Source of the DNA: Bathynomus jamesi
Taxonomy: Eukaryota; Arthropoda; Malacostraca; Isopoda; Cirolanidae
Direction of reading: 5' to 3'
DNA: 64,000 nt
NCBI GenBank assembly: GCA_023014485.1
Contig: JAJOZX010002709.1
Span: forward strand, 91,001-155,000
Below the pieces are notes generated by a model. It searched no databases. It was given only the letters and a program-made list of their open reading frames with translations, and was not told where the DNA came from. Numbering within the stretch: position 1 is the stretch's first letter; every line of letters begins with the position of its first letter. Positions 21,271 through 30,207 of the stretch are shown here, piece by piece. The position numbers and the translations under genes were made by a program.

Positions 21271-22112
21271 CAACATGGCTCCTACCATTTCTACGTCACA
21301 CTCCCGTCCTCCTTCTCTGTCTGTACATCCTAACAACACCCTCGCCAACTTTGTGACAGAACTCCACGGGCCCATTGAATTGGAGCGTGATTCGTATGAG
21401 GTGGGGTTATGTGAACTCCAGTTAGCCCAAATTTTTAACTCTTGAAAATGAACAAATCATATTTCTGATCATTAGAAGATTCGATGAGTGCGAAAAATTA
21501 GGCATAACCTTAGACAATACTATGCGTCAGTCCTGTTCGGTGAGGAACGGTACTATAGCACAAATGTATCGCTAGGAATCGGCATTATGATACAGCCATG
21601 GACATTGTGACGGGTTAAACAAGAGTCTTGAAAGACGCGCCTGACATACGATTTACTTTTTGAAGTCGTAAACATAGACACGCCTGCATGCACATTGAAG
21701 TTAAAGTCAACGCTTAGTAGAAATATTAAAGATAAAGAGCTGTTCACAATTGTGGATGAGGGCCGATATAGCGCAGCTCTCCAAAGAGATACCTTTCACG
21801 AGGCACAGCATGACTTGTCCAGCTTAATGTATCAAATGAAGATGGAGAAATTGGGTGAAACTCTCCGCCCCCAGACATGTGCTAGCAATATCGTAGAGCA
21901 CCAATTTGTTGGGACACCCAGGCCGCCTGCTGCGCATTGCACATCCCCAACCATAGAGGGAAAAGTTTGAGCATTACATATGACAAGCCCCATTATGTGA
22001 ATGTTGCGACTAATCTATTAACCAACATCTCGATATATATAAGAACGATTGAGGGAAAAAATTTCCCATTCGGTGATGGGAGCTTAACAGTGAAACTACA
22101 CTTTCGTCGTTT
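21271..22112 (+). pseudogene. Polinton penton-like minor capsid protein
   Basis: Starts ATG at 21274 with HFYVTLPSSFS. After a frameshift near 21328 it continues HPNNTLANFVTELHGPIELE ... SYEVGLCELQ. The C-terminal part is open at 21695-21970 and then 21970-22112 (YVNVATNLLTNISIYIRT ... LTVKLHFRR). The N-terminal FYVTLPS / NTLANF / EVGL series and the final LHFR are the pattern I associate with the Polinton protein assigned as penton. Several stops occur in 21440-21650. Confidence 0.7.
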
Positions 22113-22465
22113 ATAATGACGAAGACCATTCACAGTCTACCGAGGGTGAGGTACCAGCGTGGGAGTGACTTGGATCCATTTTTTCATCCATACTACGCAC
22201 CGCTGTCCCACTGTTGAAGAGGGTGCCAGGTACCTTAGGGCGGAAGGCGTTACAAACAGGTTTTAACGCGGCAGAAGACATAATGGGTGGCACTAAGCCT
22301 AAAGAAGCTCTAAAAAAACATTTAAAACGTACGAAATCATCAAAGATGCAAAGAGAAAAATGCGTGGTGGCGGAAAAAGAGATCTGCCAGGAAGAAGAGG
22401 TTACCAGCGCGTGGCGGAAAGAAGAGATCTGCCAGGAAGAAGGGGTTACCATCACGTGGCGCTAA
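22112..22465 (+). pseudogene. pVI-like minor capsid/core protein
   Basis: The N-terminal part (22116-22214) reads VRYQRGSDLDPFF. A frame change at about 22214 leads to LGRKALQTGFNAAEDIMGG and a Lys/Arg-rich tail. Polintons place a short protein of this form (YQRG start, GK-ALxTG helix, basic end) just before the capsid gene. Comparison with adenovirus pVI is an inference. The tail contains a 36-bp-scale tandem duplication (AGAGATCTGCCAGGAAGAAG at 22378 and 22426) that alters the natural C-terminus. Confidence 0.6.
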
Positions 22466-22676
22466 ACGTAAAAGGAAATAAAAAAAAGTGTTCTAAGCGT
22501 ATGAAACCTATGGCTGATCATTTTTTTAACTGATATAAGCTGAGTACACTACTTTCACGAATCATAGGTTGACCAATACTTGTCGAGGGAGGTGGCACTA
22601 TTTCTGACTCGTCATAGCACGTTTCATCCATCCGTGTAGTTCACAATGCTGTAAATCAGAACTGCCCCTCTTTGAT
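22466..22676. promoter_or_regulatory. Spacer before the capsid gene
   Basis: 211-bp non-coding gap, the largest in the plus-strand block after the integrase. It could hold the late-gene promoter. No specific motif can be assigned. Confidence 0.2.
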
Positions 22677-23872
22677 ATGCCCCCAACTCAGGTCTTTATT
22701 GAGCATAGCGACTTTATTACAATTAACCCATTAAACACAATTAGTTCACCCAATGCCCCTATAGAATTCGTGATACCCAGGTCAGGCCCTTACTTTTTTT
22801 ACTCGAGCTGCATGCACATGTACGCTAAACTGCGTATAGCCCATTCTGATGGAACGGACTGCGGTGATAGTTACTCTGCCAACCCTGAAACCAACTTTTT
22901 ACACTCCATATTCAACCAGCGTGAAGTGTATTTAAACCAGGTTAACATCTCGGCAGGAACGGGGTACTACCACCTACGAGCCTATCTGAAAAATGTCCTC
23001 AACTTTTCAAAAGAAGCGAAGGATACCTTTTTAACCGCTGAGGGGTATTACCACACTAAAAATGAAAATGGGATAAAAGATAAATTTAAAAATTTTAAAC
23101 AAAAGATATATGAATGTTTTGGACGTCTGCATACAGACTTCACATTCCAGGAGAAGTTGCTTACGAACGGGGTGGATGGAAGCTTACCCGTACGATACCT
23201 GAGATCTGCATAAATCTGGAGTCTGATCAAGAAGAAGGCGAGAAACCCGTTGTGATATACATCATGGAAACGTATTTGCATATACGCCGAGTGAAATTAA
23301 GTTCTCCGAAACAAATAGAAATTGAGAAAGACTTAATACGCGCCACAGTAAAATATCCACTTAACAGGGTACAGATCAAACTGTACACGGTCCCCGCAGG
23401 GTTGGCCTCGAAGCAACTAGAAAACGTGGCCCTTGGAGTCCCACCTAAAAGGATATTAACTGGAATGCAGGACCACGCCTCGACGAACAATCGAAAATAT
23501 AAAAAGAGTGCCTTTAAATTCGAGAATTTCGTCCTTAAAAATATTACTCTATATGTTAACGGCCTCGCTCTGGGAGGGACCATGATTACGGACTACGCAT
23601 CAGACGCTGTGTTCCCGCTCTGCGCGAGAGCATATAGTAGTCTGGCTCATAATACATGCACCTGTGACGAACTTGGTTTTGGTGTAACACAGAAAGAATT
23701 TGTTGAAGAATTTAACATTTATTCATTTGATATTACGCCTGACTTGTCTGCTGGCGCAGATACGCATTTAAGTTCAGAGCAGAGTGGAAATATCTCAGTC
23801 AGGTTGGAATTTGCCAAGCCTATAGACGCCTATAAGTGTACTCGTGTATCTCGAATCACAGGCACTAATTGA
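22677..23872 (+). pseudogene. Polinton major capsid protein (double jelly-roll type)
   Basis: The capsid-like protein annotated in many animal genomes as F54H12.2-like. The first part (22677-23213, 178 aa) has PIEFVIPRSGPYFF, NFLHSIFNQREVYLNQV and YYHLRAYLKNVL. The second (to 23872) has ESDQEEGEKPVVIYIMETYL, RVQIKLYTVPAG and the C-terminal SGNISVRLEFAKPI. The frame changes near 23.13-23.22 kb, the only clear lesion seen. The combined length of about 395-400 residues is near the family norm. It lies immediately upstream of the protease. Confidence 0.85.
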
Positions 23873-23910
23873 AGTTGATTGTTTCAGGAACGTGGTCACA
23901 GACTTTTAAA

Positions 23911-24420
23911 ATGGACGCGAATACACTCCAGAGAGCGATGAAAAGTGACCGTTTCAAACGCTCAAAATTTATCGGTGTGTTTGCGAAGAATGAAATATTG
24001 AATCTGCCAAGTACGAGAAACTGGTACGGGATTATCGTTAACACCGACATTGTGGGGGGTGAGGGGATTCATTGGTTTGCAATCTATTTTAAAAATAGGG
24101 AAAGAATGTACTATTTTGATTCACTCGGATTTCAGCCCTGGAATGATTCGGTAATTGTACAGTTTATCGCGCAATTACATGTGCCTGAGATTGTTTGGAG
24201 CCCATATCGTTTCCAAGGATATTATACTGAAACATGCGGATTGTATTGCATTTTATTTCTCATGCACATGTCACGTGGGAAGGGATTTATGAATTTTTTA
24301 AAATTATTCGATTTGTGCGACACAGAGATAAACGATAAAAGTGTATGCAGACAGATAAAAAAAGGTTCCCATATGTTAGCACCCCCTGTAATGTGTAAGG
24401 TGTATATCTATATTGTGTAA
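23911..24420 (+). CDS. Adenain-type cysteine protease, intact
   Basis: A maturation protease of the adenovirus proteinase/Ulp1 fold. The ATG at 23911 (MDANTLQRAM) is preferred: the longer frame begins with a TTG, and the M-x-x-x-x-L-x-x-x-M start fits the family. The catalytic series is complete: GIHWFAIYF (His), YYFDSLGF (Asp), then TETCGLYCILF (Cys). The C-terminal CKVYIYIV may be read-through of AT-rich sequence. It is the last recognised gene of the Polinton and one of its few intact ones. Confidence 0.9.
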   Translation: MDANTLQRAMKSDRFKRSKFIGVFAKNEILNLPSTRNWYGIIVNTDIVGGEGIHWFAIYFKNRERMYYFDSLGFQPWNDSVIVQFIAQLHVPEIVWSPYRFQGYYTETCGLYCILFLMHMSRGKGFMNFLKLFDLCDTEINDKSVCRQIKKGSHMLAPPVMCKVYIYIV

Positions 24421-24879
24421 AGTTGTATATACATTTGTAACTGTAGCCATTAAGACTTATTTAACGGATACTGGCCCCCGTTTTGTACATGTTTTCTGCC
24501 ATTTAATAAATGAAAATACAATGTGTTTTGTTCTTAATCTCAAAAATACTTACATTATCTCCTCGATGACGTGGCACTCGCTGGACCGAATGCGCGCCAA
24601 TACCTTGACTTCTGTATTCAGGTCACTGGGTTGGCTGGGCGGAGAAGTCCCATTTCATTTATCCCCTTTCATCAAAAGTAGCTATAACACGTCCTAGCTC
24701 CGTTTCGGTCCTGTAACGATAAGTAAATGACAGTTTTCAAAATAAGATTAGCTGGGTGTGCTATGCACCATCTGCCTGCAATGGGTCTCGAACCCGCCAA
24801 ATCTTAATAGTTATAGTTTTAATATTTCTATTGTAAGTTTTATAAAATCCTACAAGAAATGTACAAATAAAAACATATC

Positions 24880-24926
<47 letters not shown>

Positions 24927-24927
24927 T
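24421..24927. other. Non-coding stretch with a B-box-like motif
   Basis: No gene. On the minus strand at about 24785-24808 GGCGGGTTCGAGACCCATT resembles a pol III B box, so a tRNA-derived SINE remnant is possible, but no A box was placed. A TA microsatellite starts at about 24878. Confidence 0.35.
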
Positions 24928-25069
24928 ATGAGGGAACAGACAATAATATTTTTCTCGATAATTTAAAGATGTATTTTTCTCGTTTATAATTGACACTCTA
25001 ATTTCCTTTATTCAGAGTTTTCCTACAACATAAAAATTATTCCCATTGTTTTTAATTATTGTCTGTTCC

Positions 25070-25075
<6 letters not shown>
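24928..25075. mobile_element. MITE in a TA microsatellite
   Basis: The inverted ends TGAGGGAACAGACAATAAT and ATTATTGTCTGTTCCCTCA enclose about 110 bp of AT-rich DNA. TA runs on both sides hide the exact target duplication. Mariner-type origin is likely but not proven. Confidence 0.75.
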
Positions 25076-25104
<29 letters not shown>

Positions 25105-25269
25105 TGATATAATCGCGATGGAAACAGAGAATAAAAATATATTTGAAAACGCTTTTATTGTCGCCTTTTACGGTTAGGTTATATTGTTAAAACGAGAAAG
25201 TGTCCTGGGATTAATTTTTCTTTGTAGGAAAACAATGAATAAAGTTAGGTTAGGTACTTAGGGGTTACT

Positions 25270-25458
25270 TACACAGGAACACTGAAACAAAAACACAAAC
25301 ATATAAATAAAAAATATATATGATTATGAGTATATATATATATATATATATATATAAGGCTTGGTTTATGGGTAAACAATAAGTTTACTAATATATATAT
25401 ATAAATATACTGCACACACATATGTATTATGTATATAAATATCCATAGGTATATATAT
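25270..25458. repeat. Inverted copy of the neighbouring transposase 5' region
   Basis: The reverse complement of this block matches 25850-25885 joined to 27281-27433, i.e. the leader just upstream of the transposase ATG with the nested Tc1 removed. Shared landmarks are ACACAGGAACACTGAAAC, GGCTTGGTTTATGGGTAAAC and ATATAAATATCCATAGG. The copy lacks the Tc1, so it arose before that insertion or from a copy without it. It abuts the element end at 25459. Confidence 0.75.
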
Positions 25459-25885
25459 TAGCGTGTAGCGTTATGAGCGATCTGGAGGCACATTTCAGGT
25501 TTTGGACAATCAACGTTGCTGATTTCAGAAAAGAAATAAAAAAATTTCTGCAACAAGCAGAACACCTCCTTTTTCGCATGTAAAAAATACAAAATTCTTG
25601 TTAATTACAGTTGGCAACACTGACTGACATGGTACTTCTGGCAGCTTTCTAATTATTCTCAGAGTCATCCCCTGGAATTTCTTAGTTCTACGCTAGCTCG
25701 CTTGAGAGAAACAGGTGTTTTTTCTGTGGATGGGGTGTTCAAAAACCCCAAGGTACTAACGAAAGGTGCGTTTTGTGATATATACATTATACACATTTCT
25801 TTGTTTTGTTGTGTTTTACATTGTTTATAAGTTTGTTATATGTCTTAGGGTATACATATACCTATGGATATTTATATACATAATA

Positions 25886-27280
25886 CAGTGCCCGCGAAAA
25901 GTATCCGATCACTCAAGAAAATACAATATTTTCCCTTAATATTCAGAGACACGTAATTCACTTTCTATTTGTTCTAGCGACATCTGGTAACTTTGAGGTT
26001 GCTCGCTGATATGAGAGCTATCCAACGCATTCTCAAATTAGTGTTCTGGTAGCCTTCGTTGCGGGTGGCTGTGTCTCAAATTTGTCAGATTTCACTGTTT
26101 GTGTAAATTTCTTGATTTTTTTTTTTTTTTTACAGAAAGTGGTGTAAATAAAATTTATATATAATGTGTGCTAAAAAACAACTTAAGAGTGATTGTCGAG
26201 GTGCTATTGTTGCTTTGCATGCATGTGGGAAATCACAGAGACAGATAGCTAAGGAATTAAACATATCCCAAAGTACCGTTAATTTATGGGTTTCACGGGC
26301 TAAGAACAATGGTGGCCTAACCACGCCAGTCCCTAAAAAACGATCTGGCAGACCGAGAAAAACAAATTCGCGAACAGACAAACTTATGAAACGTTTAGTA
26401 TTGAAAAACCCAACAATAACTGCGAAAGAAATAAAATTTAATATGAATAATTTGTTATCTGGTGTTTCTGAACGAACTATCCAGGAGCGGCTCCAAAAAG
26501 AACTCGGATTACCATCTCGCCATGCTGCTAAGAAACCGTTCATTAATGAAAAAATGCGTAAAAAACGTGTCGCATTTTGTAAAAAATACATTCATTGGAC
26601 TGTTGATGACTGGAAGAAGGTTTTATTTAGCGATGAGTCGACATTTTTGACATTCAGAAGTTGTCCAAAAAAGGTTCGCCGGCCTATTGGCTCAAATAGG
26701 ATGGACCCTAAATACACCCTAAAGACAATGAAACACCCTCCAAGTGTGATGGTTTGGGGTTGTTTCGGTTACTATGGGCGTGGAAACTTATATTTTCTTC
26801 CGAAGAACACAACTCTGAATGGTGCACGGTATTTAGCAATGCTACAGGATAAACTTCTAATGGCAATGGCAATCCAAAGGACAAAAACATACATGCATGA
26901 TGGTGCACCATGTCACAGGGCCAAAATAGTGACAAAATGGATTACTGACAATAAATTTGATATTTTGGATTGGCCTGGTAATAGTCCAGATCTCAATCCG
27001 ATAGAAAATCTGTGGCTAATAATAAAAAATAAGGTTGAATGCCACGACACTGGCTCAGTCGAAAAATTACAAGAGGCCATCAAAAAGGTATGGTGCAAGG
27101 AAATATCAGTGGAAGTTTGTCAAAACTTGATTAAATCCATGCCAAAACGTCTAGAACAAGTCATCCAAACCAAAGGACAGATGACAAAATACTAATATAA
27201 GGTTAGTATACATTTAAACATTGTTTTTTATGTAAAAAATACAAATTTCAAGGGTGATCGGATACTTTTCGCGGGCACTG
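25886..27280 (+). mobile_element. DD34E Tc1-like element, apparently intact
   Basis: The ends are CAGTGCCCGCGAAAAGTATC and its complement at 27261-27280, with TA duplications at 25884-25885 and 27281-27282. It is 1395 bp, contains a complete transposase, and is nested in the leader of the hAT-like element. Confidence 0.95.
26164..27195 (+). CDS. Tc1-like DD34E transposase, 343 aa, intact
   Basis: A cut-and-paste transposase acting at the element's own ends. N-terminal HTH with KSQRQIAKELNISQSTV (about 20-35), a GRPRKT linker, a second HTH, then the catalytic triad: LFSDEST (Asp), HDGAPCH (Asp) and SPDLNPIENLW (Glu, 34 residues after the second Asp). The length is the usual 340-345 aa and no stop or frameshift is seen. 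It could still be active. Confidence 0.95.
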   Translation: MCAKKQLKSDCRGAIVALHACGKSQRQIAKELNISQSTVNLWVSRAKNNGGLTTPVPKKRSGRPRKTNSRTDKLMKRLVLKNPTITAKEIKFNMNNLLSGVSERTIQERLQKELGLPSRHAAKKPFINEKMRKKRVAFCKKYIHWTVDDWKKVLFSDESTFLTFRSCPKKVRRPIGSNRMDPKYTLKTMKHPPSVMVWGCFGYYGRGNLYFLPKNTTLNGARYLAMLQDKLLMAMAIQRTKTYMHDGAPCHRAKIVTKWITDNKFDILDWPGNSPDLNPIENLWLIIKNKVECHDTGSVEKLQEAIKKVWCKEISVEVCQNLIKSMPKRLEQVIQTKGQMTKY

Positions 27281-27454
27281 TACATATGTGTGCGTGTGCA
27301 GTATATTTATATATATATATTGGTAAACTTATTGTTTACCAATAAACCAAGCCTTATATATATATATACTCATAATCATGTATATTTTTTATTTATACGT
27401 TTGTGTTTTTGTTTCAGTGTTCCTGTGTGATACTTGTTGAGTTTTGCTGGTACA

Positions 27455-29636
27455 ATGAGCACGCAAAGAACACGGGGATCTGCCAGCCACATTGTCTTTG
27501 GTTCTCCACTATCAGAGCTTCCTCTGTCTGAACTTCCAACCCGTATACAAGTTGCAAGGCATTTCATCTTCTTGAAGGAGAACAAGTACACCAGCAACAG
27601 GGAGATTCTTCCGGATGTATGCCAAACACTCATTGACCTTTGGAATCGTGCTAACATTCCATCACAGCCAATCAAGAATGTGAAGACCAAGCTGCTCCGA
27701 TTGATGGAAAAAGGCTCACAAGCATCGAAGCAAGGCAAGCAGGCCACAAAAACCAAGAAGTTCGAGGAAAGCCTGAATCAATTGTTTGACATAGCTGTCT
27801 GCCAATGCGATGATCTGTCTGCATGCCACTGTGAAAAAGAAATGAATGTTCCACGACGAGAGCATGCCTTTCTGATCGACCAGAGAACCACGCGGATAAT
27901 GCAGATCAGTCGGGTGGATACGAATGTGACTCAGATGATGGAGAGAAGGAAGTCAAGAGAGGATCGGATGCAAGAAAGACAAGAAGAGAATAGAAGAAAA
28001 ACGGAACGGCAAGAGGTAACATCCTCTGCAGATGTGGTCAAATCAGCTCAAGCAGAAACAGACTCAAGTGGTGAAAGTGTTGGTGATGAGTGGATGGGTG
28101 ATAGTGCCCAGGAGGACAGGAACATCACACCGATTCCCACTGTTGCTTTGGAAGCTGACCGGTATGGTGTATCGAACAGGGCTGCTGCAGCTATCAGCAC
28201 TGCAACATTGGTTGACTATGGCATCATTAGTTCTGATGATCAGATAAACGTAATTGACCACCACAAAGTATGGAGAGCACGGCAGAAGATACGGAGGGAT
28301 CTGAAGGAAGCAGTAACTTACCACGATGTGGAAGTCACTGCTTTATTTTTTGATGGGCGGAAAGACATGACACTTGTCAAAGAGAAAAAGGGGAACAAAT
28401 GGTACAGCACAAAGAAAGTTGAGGACCACTATGTGCTGGTCTGAGAGCCTGGAACCTTCTATCTAAGCCATCTGACACTGGAACGAGGAACTGGCACTGT
28501 CATTGCGGATGGACTTCAAAATGCGATTGAAGAAATGGGGATTGCAGACAAGGTAATTGCAGTGGGAGCCGACAGCACAGCCACAAACACAGGGCACAGA
28601 AGTGGAGCAATACACCTGCTAGAGTCGCCCTTTGCACTGGTTCATCTGTAGTCTGCATTTAAATGAACTCCCACTGCGCCACTTGTGCAAGGAACTCATC
28701 GGCCCAACAGAATCTGCAACTCAATGGAAAGGACCAATTGGCAAAGCTTTGGCCACACGTGAAAGTTTGCCACTTTCCTCTAGAGGAATTCAATGTATTG
28801 CTGATGGCCACACTCTCCCGGATGTTGACCTTACTGAATTGAGTCGTGACCAAGCCTATCTCTACAGAATGGTGAAAGCGATAAGGACTGGTGTCATTAA
28901 TGAAGATCTTCTACGAGAGAAGCCTGAACCAATCTCCCATGCAAGATGGGTTACAACTGCCAGCAGAATTTGTCGGCTATATGTAGCGATGGCGCAGCCA
29001 AGTGATGAACTGTATTCACTCACACAGTTTGTTGTGTGCCACGATGGACCCATGTGGTTTAGCATCAAGAGCCATCCAAGGTGCACAGATGGCCCAAAAC
29101 ATTTCCTGGAGCAAATCAAGCTGCTACGATTACTTCCACCAGCTAGCAAGACTGTCACATGGCCTGTGATCCAAAGAAATGCACATTGGGCTCACCCTGA
29201 AAATGTTCTACTGGCAATGCTTGCAGATGCAGATCAAGCAAACCGGAAATTGGCCATCGATGTAATCAAGACCATTCGACGAGCTCCCAAACCTGCTCAA
29301 CAGCAAGTCAGAGAATTTCGGCCACCAAAGATCAAACAAAGTGCTCAGAATTTGAAAGATTTACTTCCACCAGTGGAAGAGTGCACAATGGAACCACCAC
29401 TCACGAAGCAGTTCTCTGTCGAACAACTAGATAAGATCACTGAAGAGCCCCTTGTTGTCCGGATACCATGTCACTCCCAAGGTGTAGAACGCTGTGTTAG
29501 GATGGTAACTGAAGCGTCTGGGGCAGTGTATGGAAAGTATTCAAGAGATGGTTACATTAGAGCAGTACTTAAATCCCGTGACTTTATGCCGTCATTCAAA
29601 ACTAAACAAGATTTTAATGTATCATTTACTAAATAA
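27455..29636 (+). pseudogene. hAT-like transposase homologue, broken
   Basis: Homologous to the 13806-15929 product: LFDIAVCQCDDLSACHCE matches its cysteine cluster, followed by AFLIDQRTTR, ALFFDGRKDM, VGADSTATNTG, CSLHLNELPLRHL, SHARWVTTASRI and GVERCVRMVTEAS. An in-frame stop (TGA at 28442) replaces the codon before EPG, and a frameshift lies near 28632. The DG of the second Asp box is DS here. The start is the ATG at 27455, after a TTTCAG that could be a splice acceptor (27413-27418). Confidence 0.85.
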
Positions 29637-29949
29637 AACTATCTAGTCTACCTACCTACCTACCTACAGTGTATATGTTTATTCCAAAAATAAATTTTTC
29701 TATTTTTCCTGAAAAGCAGTACATTGTAAGGGGTCAAATGATAGCTCAAACCCTACGAAAGCAAGTGTCCAAAAGTTATGGGTAACTATCAATTTTCACG
29801 ATTTTCACATGCGAAAAAGGAGGTGTTGCACTTGTCAAGTTGTCACAAAAAAATTTTGTTTTCATTTGTGAATTTAGGGAGGTCAATTGTACAAAACCTG
29901 AAATGTGCCTCTTGATCCGTTACACCTTGCCCAATGACGCTACACGCTA

Positions 29950-30207
29950 CCGATCACCCAAGCTATCCATGAGTCCTGCCATTTATCCTCTAAGCTATGG
30001 ACTTCTTGGTACAAAAACGTCTGTCTGTAGCTACACTTAACTTCGCCATTACAGTATTATTTCTAATCAATTGTACATATTTCTATCCTTAGTATATGAA
30101 CTGTCATTGTATTAATAATATTTGTCATATGGACTATGGTCTGCCAATAAGCCTTTTCATTTTCTTTTTCACTCATATATAACTTCCCATTTATAAAATA
30201 CAAAAAG
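29950..30207. other. Non-coding spacer
   Basis: Nothing recognised between the transposon end and the truncated LINE. No terminal repeats or RNA motifs seen. Confidence 0.4.

Larger units (their letters stand above)
8569..24420. mobile_element. Maverick/Polinton element, coding core
   Basis: The hallmark gene set is present: protein-primed family B polymerase (minus strand); A32-type packaging ATPase, retroviral-type integrase with chromodomain, penton-like, pVI-like and double-jelly-roll capsid proteins and adenain-type protease (plus strand). Gene order is two divergent blocks meeting at about 18.1-18.6 kb. Several plus-strand ORFs touch or overlap by 1-4 bp (ATPase/19229, 19549). Termini and target duplication were not found, so the limits given are the outermost coding parts. 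The 3.6-kb insert at 13149-16790 is foreign. Most genes carry frameshifts, so this is an old copy. Confidence 0.92.
25459..29949. mobile_element. Second, decayed element of the long-TIR hAT-like family
   Basis: Imperfect terminal inverted repeats (about 25459-25582 and 29808-29949) start TAGCGTGTAGCG and share AGGCACATTTCAGGTTTTG and ACACCTCCTTTTTCGCATG blocks. It encodes a homologue of the 707-aa protein of 13806-15929. Without the nested Tc1 it would be about 3.1 kb. No 8-bp duplication is visible: the left flank is TATATATA and the right CCGATCAC. The left flank is rearranged (see 25270-25458). Confidence 0.75.

Noticed and set aside
8371..25270. Polinton terminal inverted repeats
   Set aside because: No matching inverted sequence was found between 7100-8570 and 24420-25460; the inverted repeats seen there belong to other elements.
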